DNA of 64,000 nucleotides. Source: CAYRDK01 sp043819345 (GTDB lineage: Bacteria; Omnitrophota; Gorgyraeia; Velamenicoccales; Velamenicoccaceae). Shown in pieces: positions 28,462-36,278 of the stretch (within the stretch, counting starts at the first letter, position 1; every line of letters starts with the position of its first letter). Below the pieces are notes generated by a model. The model had not been told where the DNA came from, made no database searches, and saw nothing but the letters and a program-made list of their open reading frames with translations. The stretch spans positions 62,001 through 126,000 of the forward strand of contig JBDREX010000007.1 in the NCBI GenBank assembly GCA_043819345.1. Reading direction: 5' to 3'. A program made the position numbers and the translations under genes.

Positions 28462-29253
28462 ATGTCAAAAATACCATTAAGCGTTGTCATATTAACAAAA
28501 AATGAAGAACTCAATATCGCTGAATCTATTGATTCTGTGAAAGATTGGGCGGATGAAATTATTATTGTTGATGATTTTAGTACAGACAATACAGTTAAAA
28601 TTGCTCAGGCATTGGCCAGCAAAGTTTTGATTAAAAAAATGGATGTTGAGGGTACGCATCGTAATTGGGCTTATGCTCAAGCGAAAAACAAATGGGTTTT
28701 AAGCCTTGATGCCGATGAAAAGGTGACGCCGGAATTAAGAGATGAAATTTCGGGTGTGATTGGCCACACGGATTGCGTGTGTTTTTCTATCCCGTTGAGA
28801 AATTTTATCGGTAGTTATTGGGTCCGTTATGGTGGCTGGTATCCTGCCGGTAAAGTAAGGTTATTTCAGAAAAATCGTTTTTCATATGAAGATGTGGTTG
28901 TTCATCCAAAGGTTACGATTGATGGAAAGTGCGGCCATCTTAAATGCGATATTATTCATAAAGGTTATCCGGATTTTGAGCATTTTTTAGCAAGCTTGAA
29001 TCGCCAGACAACGCTGGAAGCCCAAAAATGGATAACGACAAATAGAAAAATGGGGGCTGGGCGGATAACCTGGAGAGCTGTGGATCGGTTTTTTAGGCGT
29101 TTTCTTGGCAAAAAAGGCTGGAAAGATGGTTTTATTGGTTTTATGGTCGCTTTTTTTGACACACTTTATCAGATCATGAGCTATGCAAAATACCGGCAGA
29201 TGTTGATAGAACAAAATAATGTTGAGGCTGGGGTTGAAAAAAAAGATAGTTAA
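28462..29253 (+). CDS. GT2 glycosyltransferase, WaaE/KdtX-like
   Basis: 263 aa with a GT-A fold: LSVVILTKNEELNIAESI, IIIVDDFSTDNTV, and the metal-binding LSLDADEKVTPEL (DxD). The compact size and RNWAYAQAKNKW match the WaaE/KdtX group that adds glucose to lipid A core sugars. A CAGGAGA site lies upstream. The 3' end overlaps the phosphatase gene by 35 nt. Core-type glycosylation fits the nearby heptose-phosphatase-like gene, but the acceptor is not proven. Confidence 0.9.
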   Translation: MSKIPLSVVILTKNEELNIAESIDSVKDWADEIIIVDDFSTDNTVKIAQALASKVLIKKMDVEGTHRNWAYAQAKNKWVLSLDADEKVTPELRDEISGVIGHTDCVCFSIPLRNFIGSYWVRYGGWYPAGKVRLFQKNRFSYEDVVVHPKVTIDGKCGHLKCDIIHKGYPDFEHFLASLNRQTTLEAQKWITTNRKMGAGRITWRAVDRFFRRFLGKKGWKDGFIGFMVAFFDTLYQIMSYAKYRQMLIEQNNVEAGVEKKDS

Positions 29254-29818
29254 AAATAAAATCAAGGTCATATTTTTGGATAGAGATGGGGTGATCAATC
29301 GTTATCCGGGAAATAAGAATTATGTAACCAGCCTGGCTGGTTTTAAGCTGTTGAGAGGCACTTTAACAGCTATAAAAAAATTGACCCTTAGTGGATACAA
29401 AATCTATGTTATCTCAAATCAGGCTGGAGTAGCTAAAGGGCTTTATTCAAAAGATACGCTTAAAAACATAACGGACCACTTGCTTGGCCAAGTCAGAAAA
29501 ACTGGCGGCAAGATTGAAAAAGTCCTATACTGTACACATTTGCAGAAGCAAAGTTGTGGTTGCCGCAAGCCAAAAGACGGATTATTGAGGAAAGCGACCA
29601 AAGGAAAGCGACTTGACTTAGAGGAATGCTATTTTATTGGAGATAGTTTGCTGGATGTTAAGGCTGGCAAAAGTTTTGGCTGTAAAACTGTCCTAGTGCT
29701 GACGGGAAGAGAAAAGCTGAAAAATTCATCTCAGTGGGATGCCGCTCCTGATTTTATAGCTAAGACTCTTTTGTGTGCCACAAATCACATTATTGCCGGT
29801 AGATACCAAAGAGCGTAG
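29219..29818 (+). CDS. gmhB: HAD phosphatase, D-glycero-manno-heptose 1,7-bisphosphate 7-phosphatase-like
   Basis: 199 aa. The HAD nucleophile motif IFLDRDGVINR, ISNQAGVAKG (motif II), a zinc-binding CTHLQKQSCGCRKPK and FIGDSLLDVKAG (motif IV) are all present; this set is typical of GmhB and histidinol-phosphate phosphatases. GmhB removes the 7-phosphate in ADP- or GDP-heptose synthesis. No histidine genes are nearby, and the WaaE-like gene overlaps its start, favouring GmhB. I see no other heptose pathway genes in the window. The start at 29219 gives a 35-nt overlap; a TTG at 29234 is an alternative. Confidence 0.84.
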   Translation: MLRLGLKKKIVKNKIKVIFLDRDGVINRYPGNKNYVTSLAGFKLLRGTLTAIKKLTLSGYKIYVISNQAGVAKGLYSKDTLKNITDHLLGQVRKTGGKIEKVLYCTHLQKQSCGCRKPKDGLLRKATKGKRLDLEECYFIGDSLLDVKAGKSFGCKTVLVLTGREKLKNSSQWDAAPDFIAKTLLCATNHIIAGRYQRA

Positions 29819-29838
29819 TTTTTAACTATTGGTCTTTT

Positions 29839-30936
29839 ATGTCAGAAAAAAAAGTTTTTCTTGTCCATGCGAGTGCGGGGTCAGGCCATAAGAGGGCAGC
29901 TGAGGCTCTTGCAAGAAAATTGCAGGATGAAGGTTATCTAAACGAAGTATTTGATGTTGCAGATGATATGCCTGTTTTGTTTAAATGGCTTTATACCAAG
30001 GGCTATCTTCTTCTTATTATTTATTTGCCTTTTGTTTGGGGGTTGTTGTATCGTTTTACGGATATGCCGTGTTTAAGCTTGTTGAATGTCCATTTGAGGC
30101 GTTTTTCTAACGCTTTTATGTGCCGCAGGTTTATCAAAAGATTGCTCATCCAAAAGCCACGCACAGTTATTTCGACGCATTTTTTAACTTCAGAACTTGT
30201 TTCATACGTCAAAGTAAAGTATAAACTCAAGATTCAATTAATAACCGTAATAACGGATTTTGGAGTTCATAATTTTTGGATTAATGCTTTAACGGATGTC
30301 TATTGTTGTGCTAGCGAAAAAACTCGGCAAATTCTGATTTCTAAAAAAATTGATGCAGCTCATTTGGCCGTTACAGGCATACCTTTGCAGCAGAGTTTTC
30401 TCAAGGCCTTGGATCGGCCGGAGCTTATTGTTGAATTTGGCCTGAAGGCCAATACTTTTACTATTTTAATTGTAACGGGTGGCATAGGAGTTGGCCCGAT
30501 TGAAGAGATTGTTGAAGTCCTAAAAGATGAAGAGGTGCAAATTCTTGTTGTTTGCGGGCGGAATAAAAAACTTTATAAAAAACTTCTTGAAAAAAAATAT
30601 TCAAATGTTCGCTTGTTTGGGTTTGTTGATTTTATTGAACGCTTGATGAAAATGGCCGATTGTATTATAACGAAGGCCGGGGGTTTGAGTGTCACAGAAA
30701 GCTTGCATATGAATTTGCCAATGATTTTTTTCTTTTTGCTCCCAGGGCAAGAATGGATTAATGCTAAGACCATAGAAGCTTTAGAAGCTGGTGTGATTGC
30801 AACATCGTTAATAGATATTAAGCACACTGTTTTAAAGCTTAAAGACGATTTAAAATACCGCGCCCGCTTAAGAAACAATACTCTTTTATTAGCAAAGCCT
30901 ACCGCGTGTCAGGATATTATTTCATTTATTGATTAA
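29839..30936 (+). CDS. MGDG synthase/UgtP-type lipid glycosyltransferase (GT28)
   Basis: 365 aa. The N-terminal MGDG-synthase-like domain has VHASAGSGHKRAAEAL and the lipid-facing LFKWLYTKGYLLLI segment. The C-terminal GT28 half shows ILIVTGGIGVGPIEEIV, ILVVCGRNKKLYKKL, VRLFGFVDFIERLM and CIITKAGGLSVTESL. Such enzymes transfer glucose or galactose to diacylglycerol. It follows GmhB by 20 nt and precedes priA by 33 nt, at the border between the envelope genes and the housekeeping block. Product identity (mono- or diglycosyl lipid) is uncertain. Confidence 0.87.
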   Translation: MSEKKVFLVHASAGSGHKRAAEALARKLQDEGYLNEVFDVADDMPVLFKWLYTKGYLLLIIYLPFVWGLLYRFTDMPCLSLLNVHLRRFSNAFMCRRFIKRLLIQKPRTVISTHFLTSELVSYVKVKYKLKIQLITVITDFGVHNFWINALTDVYCCASEKTRQILISKKIDAAHLAVTGIPLQQSFLKALDRPELIVEFGLKANTFTILIVTGGIGVGPIEEIVEVLKDEEVQILVVCGRNKKLYKKLLEKKYSNVRLFGFVDFIERLMKMADCIITKAGGLSVTESLHMNLPMIFFFLLPGQEWINAKTIEALEAGVIATSLIDIKHTVLKLKDDLKYRARLRNNTLLLAKPTACQDIISFID

Positions 30937-30969
30937 TAGTCAAATTTCTCTAACAGGAGCCCGTAAAAA

Positions 30970-32904
30970 ATGATCGCCGAAGTCGCTATACCAATTTCTT
31001 TTGCCTCGAGCGAGGTATTTGACTATTTTATTTCAGATTCTCTTAAGCCCGCGGTGTGTATTGGAGGAAGGGTTTTTGTTCCCTTTAGGTCAAGTGTTGT
31101 TTTAGGCTTTGTGGTCGGCATTAAAAAACATTCTCTATTTAAAAATAAATTAAAACCTATTTATAAAAATTTAGATGAACTGCCTGTTCTGGATGATGAA
31201 TTTTTTGCACTTGCGCGTAAAATTCAGGCGGAATATTTTTGTTCTTTAGGTGATGCCATTGCTTCTATTTTACCTGTTGGCCTCAAGCGGCTCGGAAAAA
31301 AAGAGAGTTCTTTATGTGAAAACGAAGAGAAGACAATTCCTTTTTTTAGTTTGAAAAATCAAGAGCAGGAATTATTGCGGTCACTACATTTGCTTAAAGA
31401 TAATATCATTGTTTGTGACCCAGATAATAAAAAAAGATGGGCCGTGTATGAAGCACTGGTGAAAAGCGCTTTAAACGCGAAAAAGAGTGTTATTTTTCTT
31501 GTTCCAGACCAAAAAAAGATTACATATGCATGCAAAGAATTGAATTTAGCATTTGTGCCGTATCAGATGAGCTCTTCCTTAAGCGTAAAAGAAAGCCTTA
31601 AGAATTGGCTAGCGATAAAACAGTCGGCTTTTAGCCTGGTGATTGGCACTCGGTCAGCTATTTTCGCGCCTATTAAGAATCTCGGGCTCATTATTGTAGA
31701 AGAGGAGGGCCATTTTGCTTATGCGCAGGAGCAGGCACCGCGCTATAAGGCATCTGATATCGCTTTTTGGAGAGCCAGGCTTGTAAAAGCGCGAGTGGTT
31801 TTAGGGTCTTTTATGCCATCTTTAGACTCGTATTATTTGAAAGAAGCAAAGAAATCTTTCCAATTGGGACAAAAATGTAAATATTTATCACTTGCTCCGG
31901 ATATAGCATGGCCAAAAATAAAGTTAGTTGATATGCGTCACGATGGTAGATATGCCGGGAGAGAGAGAATTCTTTCAAAGGTTTTTGAATATCATATTGC
32001 TGATAGTCTTCAGAAGAAAGAAAAGGTACTGGTTTTTGTAAATAAAAAGGGATTTTCAACTTTTTTATATTGTAAAAAATGCAAAAAAGTTCAAAGTTGT
32101 CCAAGGTGTAGTTCGTCTTTAGTGTATTATTTGGAGGAAAAGATTGTTTCTTGTCCAATTTGCCGTTACAAATTAGAACTTTTTGATCTTTGCCAGGAAT
32201 GCAAAAGTTCGTATATAAAATTTTTTGGTTTTGGCGCTCAAAAGGTGGAAAGTGAAATTAAGCGATTATTTTCAACAGCCCGCGTCTCTTTTATAAAAGA
32301 TGCTGTTGAAGGAAAGATGAATTTTGACAATGAGGACATTATTCTAACAACACAGCAGTTTTTTGAAAATTTTTATTGGCATGATAACACTTTTGATTCC
32401 GTATGTGTTGTTTCTTGCGATGAGATGCTTGGAGGCAGTGATTTTCGTTCAACGGAAAAGGCTTTTTTAAAGCTTTTGCGTTTAGGCAGAATTGCTAAAA
32501 AACAGTTGTGTGTTCAAACACAAATGGCAGGCCATTATGTTTTTAAATATTTGAAAACATTTGATTTAGAGGGTTTTTATGCGCATGAATTAGGGTTGCG
32601 AAAGGAATTGAATTTGCCTCCGTGCTCAAGAATGGGTGCATTGTTTGTGCGGTCAAAAGATATGTTAAATGCAGAGAAGCAGGCATTTGCGATTTACGAA
32701 GAATTGAGAAGCAGAGAAGGGGAGAAAAATGTTTTTCAGTGTTTTGAGCCGATTCCCTGTATTCCTTTGAAGGTGAGAGGAAGTTTTCGGTTTAGAATTC
32801 TTTTTAAATACACAAATATTAAAAAACTCAGCTCTGTTTTTAAAGATGTATTGAAGAGTAGGCATAAAGGTATCATAACAGCTATCGAAACAGATGTTGT
32901 CTGA
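30970..32904 (+). CDS. priA: PriA primosomal protein with degenerate helicase motifs
   Basis: 644 aa, length close to normal PriA. The N-terminal DNA-binding part, GTRSAIFAPIKNLGLII, the QEQAPRYKASD region and the zinc domain with four CxxC pairs (CKKC, CPRC, CPIC, CQEC) clearly identify PriA. Yet the ATPase motifs are gone. The Walker A place, normally GxTGSGKT, reads VCDPDNKKR. DEEH reads EEEGH. GSATP reads GSFMP. GTQMxxKG reads TTQQFFENF. QVxGRAGR reads LRLGRIAKK. The frame is intact, so this is a maintained but probably non-hydrolysing PriA, as known for actinobacterial PriA. Replication restart by protein recruitment rather than unwinding is the likely role. Confidence 0.87.
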   Translation: MIAEVAIPISFASSEVFDYFISDSLKPAVCIGGRVFVPFRSSVVLGFVVGIKKHSLFKNKLKPIYKNLDELPVLDDEFFALARKIQAEYFCSLGDAIASILPVGLKRLGKKESSLCENEEKTIPFFSLKNQEQELLRSLHLLKDNIIVCDPDNKKRWAVYEALVKSALNAKKSVIFLVPDQKKITYACKELNLAFVPYQMSSSLSVKESLKNWLAIKQSAFSLVIGTRSAIFAPIKNLGLIIVEEEGHFAYAQEQAPRYKASDIAFWRARLVKARVVLGSFMPSLDSYYLKEAKKSFQLGQKCKYLSLAPDIAWPKIKLVDMRHDGRYAGRERILSKVFEYHIADSLQKKEKVLVFVNKKGFSTFLYCKKCKKVQSCPRCSSSLVYYLEEKIVSCPICRYKLELFDLCQECKSSYIKFFGFGAQKVESEIKRLFSTARVSFIKDAVEGKMNFDNEDIILTTQQFFENFYWHDNTFDSVCVVSCDEMLGGSDFRSTEKAFLKLLRLGRIAKKQLCVQTQMAGHYVFKYLKTFDLEGFYAHELGLRKELNLPPCSRMGALFVRSKDMLNAEKQAFAIYEELRSREGEKNVFQCFEPIPCIPLKVRGSFRFRILFKYTNIKKLSSVFKDVLKSRHKGIITAIETDVV

Positions 32905-32935
32905 GGCATCGTGTAATTGAGAATTGTATTTTTTT

Positions 32936-32965
32936 TTGTATCTTTTAGTGTTGTATTGATATAAT
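32936..32965 (+). promoter_or_regulatory. Candidate promoter for fmt
   Basis: TTGTAT at 32936-32941, an 18-nt spacer and a perfect TATAAT at 32960-32965. A start near 32972 would give a leader containing the hairpin at 32981-33010. Confidence 0.42.
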
Positions 32966-32980
32966 AGGGCATAAGCAATG

Positions 32981-33010
32981 AAACTCTGTCAGCAAGAGCT
33001 GACAGAGTTT
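32981..33010 (+). other. Perfect 13-bp hairpin in the fmt leader
   Basis: The arm AAACTCTGTCAGC (32981-32993) and its exact reverse complement (32998-33010) flank an AAGA loop. There is no T-run after it on either strand, so it is not an ordinary intrinsic terminator. It sits 10-20 nt after the predicted transcription start and 21 nt before the fmt ATG. It could protect the 5' end or control translation. Confidence 0.6.
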
Positions 33011-33031
33011 AAAGATAGGCAAGACAAAAAT

Positions 33032-33967
33032 ATGAAAATAGTTTTTTTTGGAAGTGGTTTATTTGCAGTAGAAAGCTTGAAGGCTCTTGTATCGGCCAAG
33101 CAGAATGTTGTCCTTGTGGTAACGCGGCCCGATGTAAAACAAGGAAGGCATCTGTTGATAAAAGGAACCCCTGTTAAGGAATATGCTTTGTCTCAAGGCC
33201 TGGAAATATATCAGCCACGGGACATCAATAATGAAGAAAGTCAGCGCATATTGGAAGAGATGGGGGCTGATGTTTTCATTGTGGTCTCTTTTGGCAGGAT
33301 ATTGAAAAAAAATATTCTTGATCTTCCAAAAATGATGGCCATAAATATTCATGCTTCATTATTGCCTCAATACCGAGGGGCATCACCTGTTAATCAAGCA
33401 TTGATAAATGGCGATCTTAAAACGGGCGTAACTTTTATCCGCATGAATGAGCGCATGGATGAAGGAGATATGATTTGGCAAAAAGAAATTGTTATTGGGC
33501 AAGCGGATAATGCGCCTATTCTTGAACAAAAGCTGTCCAGTCTTGCCGCAGATTCGCTGATGAGTGTTTTAAGCGCGCTGAAAGAAGGCAGGGTTGATTT
33601 TAAAAAACAAGATGAGAAGTTTGTAAAATATGCTCCCATTATAAAAAAAGAGGACGGGCTCATTTGCTGGGAGAAAAGCGCGAAGGATATTGTTAATCAT
33701 TTCAGAGGTTATTTTGGCTGGCCCGGGTCGTTTACATACCATAAAGGAAGTATCTTAAAAATTCTTTCTCTGGATTATGGCCGGCAAGAGGATGTTGATG
33801 CCTCGCCCGGCGAGGTTATTAACATTACATCGGATTTCATTGAGGTTGCTTGTCTATGTGGGTCTGTTTTGATCAGGGAAGTCGTGCCACAGGCACACAA
33901 AAAAATGTCCGTCAAAAGTTTTTTAGCCGGACACAAGCTTGAGGTAGGAGAAGTTTTTGGGCGGTAA
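33032..33967 (+). CDS. fmt: Methionyl-tRNA formyltransferase
   Basis: 311 aa. It formylates initiator Met-tRNA using 10-formyl-THF. The N-terminus MKIVFFGSGLFAVESL, the VTRPD...GR loop, INIHASLLPQYRGASPVNQALINGD (split here as INIHASLLPQYRG and ASPVNQALINGD; catalytic Asn and His), and MDEGDMIWQKE with the catalytic Asp are diagnostic. The C-terminal domain is complete. The ATG at 33032 is chosen because family members begin at this point. An in-frame ATG at 32978 would add 18 residues encoded by the leader hairpin. The ribosome site before 33032 is weak. priA upstream is a common neighbour. Confidence 0.94.
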   Translation: MKIVFFGSGLFAVESLKALVSAKQNVVLVVTRPDVKQGRHLLIKGTPVKEYALSQGLEIYQPRDINNEESQRILEEMGADVFIVVSFGRILKKNILDLPKMMAINIHASLLPQYRGASPVNQALINGDLKTGVTFIRMNERMDEGDMIWQKEIVIGQADNAPILEQKLSSLAADSLMSVLSALKEGRVDFKKQDEKFVKYAPIIKKEDGLICWEKSAKDIVNHFRGYFGWPGSFTYHKGSILKILSLDYGRQEDVDASPGEVINITSDFIEVACLCGSVLIREVVPQAHKKMSVKSFLAGHKLEVGEVFGR

Positions 33968-33983
33968 TCGCGCAATAAACTGC

Positions 33984-34011
33984 TTGCAAGCGTTTGAAAT
34001 TATGTTAAAAT
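33984..34011 (+). promoter_or_regulatory. Candidate extended -10 promoter, near-leaderless
   Basis: TTGCAA (33984-33989), a 16-nt spacer and TGTTAAAAT (34003-34011), an extended -10 form. Transcription would start only a few nucleotides before the ATG at 34022, and no Shine-Dalgarno sequence is present, so the message may be leaderless. Confidence 0.38.
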
Positions 34012-34021
34012 TTTAATTCAT

Positions 34022-35050
34022 ATGCCAGAGCTAAGAAAAGATCCTATTCTTGGAAGATGGGTCATTATAGCCGTTGAGCGCGCACGGCGACCAAAGGCCT
34101 TTAAGGTTGTTGAGCTTATCCCTGAAAAAGGGGATTGTCCGTTTTGTGAAGGAAAAGAAGCGCATACACAACCAGAAATTTTTGCTATACGCAAAGACGG
34201 GACTGCTGCTAACCAGCCCGGATGGTTGGTACGCGTTATTCCCAGCAAGACTCCCTTTTTGAAAATTGAAGGAGATCTTAACCGGCATGGTAAAGGGGTT
34301 TACGATGTGATGGGTGGGGTTGGTGCCCATGAGATTATTGTTGATACACCAGAACATATTGCTAATATTGCTGACCTTGATGAAATACAGATTGCGAAAG
34401 TGATCGCGTGCTGTATGGAGCGTTTTGGTGATTTATCAAGGGATATAAGATTTAAATATTTATTGCTCTTTAAAAATTATGAAAGCAGTTCTGAGGATGG
34501 GCATGTTCGTCATTCCAGAACGCAGTTGATTGCAACGCCCGTTACGCCTAAGCGTGTAAAAGAAGAATTAGCAGGGGCGAAACGTTATTATGATTATCAT
34601 GAGCGGTGTATTTTTTGTGATTTAATAAGACAGGAAATCCAATCTGGAAAACGTGTTGTTGTCGAGACTGATAGTTTTGTTGCGATAACGCCATTTGCCT
34701 GCCGGTTTCCTTTTGAAGTTTGGATTTTACCAAAAAAACATGCTTGTGATTTTACTGGTTCTAGTGTTGAGAGCAGGTTGCATTTAGCACAAATTCTTAA
34801 AAAGGTTCTGACAAAAATTAAGGTTGGTTTGAACGACCCTGTTTATAGCCTTGTTATGCATACTTCGCCTTTAAGAAGAAAAAATTCTCGCGCGAGCTAT
34901 TGGAAAACGGTTGAGCAGGATTATCATTGGCACATTGAAATTCTTCCAAAAATAACAAGTCCTGCCGGTTTTGAATGGGGAACAGGTTTTTATATTTGCC
35001 CTATTTCTCCGGAAGAGTCAGCGAAATATCTAAGAGAGGTTATCGTATAA
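34022..35050 (+). CDS. GalT-family protein lacking the nucleophilic His
   Basis: 342 aa. It has the galactose-1-phosphate uridylyltransferase fold: ELRKDPILGRWVII, zinc pair CPFC (Cys39, Cys42), NQPGWLVRVIPSKTP, GVGAHEIIV and the second-half CIFCDLIRQE. The catalytic HxHxQ is altered to HSRTQ: His164 (metal ligand) and Gln168 remain, but the uridylylated nucleophile, His166 in E. coli GalT, is Arg166. Normal GalT double-displacement chemistry should be impossible. The adjacent paralogue keeps HDHAQ, so this copy may be a regulatory or scaffolding partner, or may catalyse another reaction. The stop overlaps the next ATG by 1 nt. Confidence 0.85.
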   Translation: MPELRKDPILGRWVIIAVERARRPKAFKVVELIPEKGDCPFCEGKEAHTQPEIFAIRKDGTAANQPGWLVRVIPSKTPFLKIEGDLNRHGKGVYDVMGGVGAHEIIVDTPEHIANIADLDEIQIAKVIACCMERFGDLSRDIRFKYLLLFKNYESSSEDGHVRHSRTQLIATPVTPKRVKEELAGAKRYYDYHERCIFCDLIRQEIQSGKRVVVETDSFVAITPFACRFPFEVWILPKKHACDFTGSSVESRLHLAQILKKVLTKIKVGLNDPVYSLVMHTSPLRRKNSRASYWKTVEQDYHWHIEILPKITSPAGFEWGTGFYICPISPEESAKYLREVIV

Positions 35051-36051
35051 TGACAGAATTAAGGCGTGATCCTATTGTGGGCCGGTGGATTATAGTTAAT
35101 ACCTCTAGTTGTAAAAAACCGCAGGATTTTAAGGTGCAACCACAACAGTATGAAGATGCGGCCAATTGCCCTTTTTGTTATGGCAATGAAAAGATGACTC
35201 CTCCGGAAATCCAGGCTTTTAGGGACCAGGGTAGTTATCCTAATAGCCGGGGATGGCAAGTGCGGGTTATTCCGAATAAATTTCCAGCTTTGCAGATTGA
35301 AGGCCAGCTGGATAAATGCGGAGATGGAATCTTTGATTACTCAAATGGTATTGGTGCCCACGAGATTGTTATAGAATCACCACAGCATACACAAGATTTG
35401 GCGGATTTAGAGCCGGCACATATCGAAAAAATATTGCGCATGTTTTGTTTGCGTTCAAAAGATCTTCAGAATGATACACGCTTCAAGTATATTTTAATTT
35501 TTAAAAATTATGGCAATGCGGCCGGTGCAAGCCTGGATCATGACCATGCTCAGTTAATCGCTTTACCCATGATTCCAAAAAGCGTCCTAGAAGAACTTAA
35601 AGGGTCTGCCAGTTATTATGAATTTAAGGAAAGGTGTTTGTTTTGCGATATTATAAGGCAGGAGGTTAGTGAAAACGAGAGGATTGTTATACAAAATAAA
35701 GAGTTTGTTGTTTTTTGCCCTTTTGTATCGAGATTTCCTTTTGAAATGTGGATTCTGCCAAAAGCGCATAAACTTTTTTATCCGGATATTGAAGCGACAG
35801 AAATATCTTCTCTGGCAAAAGTTTTGAAAGAAGCCTTGTTGCGATTGAAAAATACGCTTAATAATTCACCTTATAATCTCATTATACATACAGCTCCTAT
35901 TAACGGAGAAGAATGGCCAGGATATCATTGGCATATTGAGATTATTCCCAGGGTTGATCGTGTTGCTGGATTTGAGTGGGGGACGGGGTTTTACATAATT
36001 CCGACACCACCGGAATTAGCAGCGAAATATTTAAGAGAAGCAAAGATTTGA
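35050..36051 (+). CDS. galT: Galactose-1-phosphate uridylyltransferase
   Basis: 333 aa from the ATG at 35050 (TAATG overlap with the preceding paralogue); an in-frame upstream extension to 34975 is rejected because it overlaps the first gene and ELRRDP is the family N-terminus. It shows ELRRDPIVGRWII, CPFCYG, GIGAHEIVIESP, the intact catalytic triad region LDHDHAQL (His164, His166, Gln168) and CLFCDII. It exchanges UMP between UDP-glucose and a sugar 1-phosphate such as galactose-1-phosphate. Some relatives act on other NDP-sugars. Supply of UDP-sugars for the nearby glycan genes is the probable role. Confidence 0.9.
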   Translation: MTELRRDPIVGRWIIVNTSSCKKPQDFKVQPQQYEDAANCPFCYGNEKMTPPEIQAFRDQGSYPNSRGWQVRVIPNKFPALQIEGQLDKCGDGIFDYSNGIGAHEIVIESPQHTQDLADLEPAHIEKILRMFCLRSKDLQNDTRFKYILIFKNYGNAAGASLDHDHAQLIALPMIPKSVLEELKGSASYYEFKERCLFCDIIRQEVSENERIVIQNKEFVVFCPFVSRFPFEMWILPKAHKLFYPDIEATEISSLAKVLKEALLRLKNTLNNSPYNLIIHTAPINGEEWPGYHWHIEIIPRVDRVAGFEWGTGFYIIPTPPELAAKYLREAKI

Positions 36052-36278
36052 CATATCAAAAGAGAATACGAGTGTTGGTGAATTTCCAAATTAGTGAGCG
36101 GGCTCAATTTGTAAATATGCCAGTATAAAATCAAATAAAAGCGCTCTAAGCATACCCCGTTAAAAATCTCAAAATAAGATTTTTACATATGTTTTAGAGT
36201 TAATTCGGCCCAATAGCTTATGATCGCTCGCAAAAAACGCACAAGTCATGAGATAGGGCCTCATTGAAGGAGGAAGAA
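36052..36278 (+). other. Intergenic region before gapA
   Basis: 227 nt without a gene. A 9-bp A/T-rich hairpin (36161-36169 with 36177-36185) could be a weak terminator for the galT pair. A TATGAT at 36219-36224 is a possible -10 box for gapA, but I find no convincing -35 box. A strong AAGGAGGAAG ribosome site ends the region just before the gapA ATG. Confidence 0.4.

Noticed and set aside
30970..32904. priA as a pseudogene
   Set aside because: The frame is intact at normal length, and the zinc cysteines and N- and C-terminal PriA segments are well kept, which does not fit random decay.
32978..33031. Upstream ATG of fmt as the true start
   Set aside because: It would add 18 residues absent from the family and lies only about 6 nt from the predicted transcription start; kept only as an alternative.
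34975..35049. N-terminal extension of the second galT
   Set aside because: It reads through the 3' end of the first paralogue; the family N-terminus ELRRDP begins right after the ATG at 35050.
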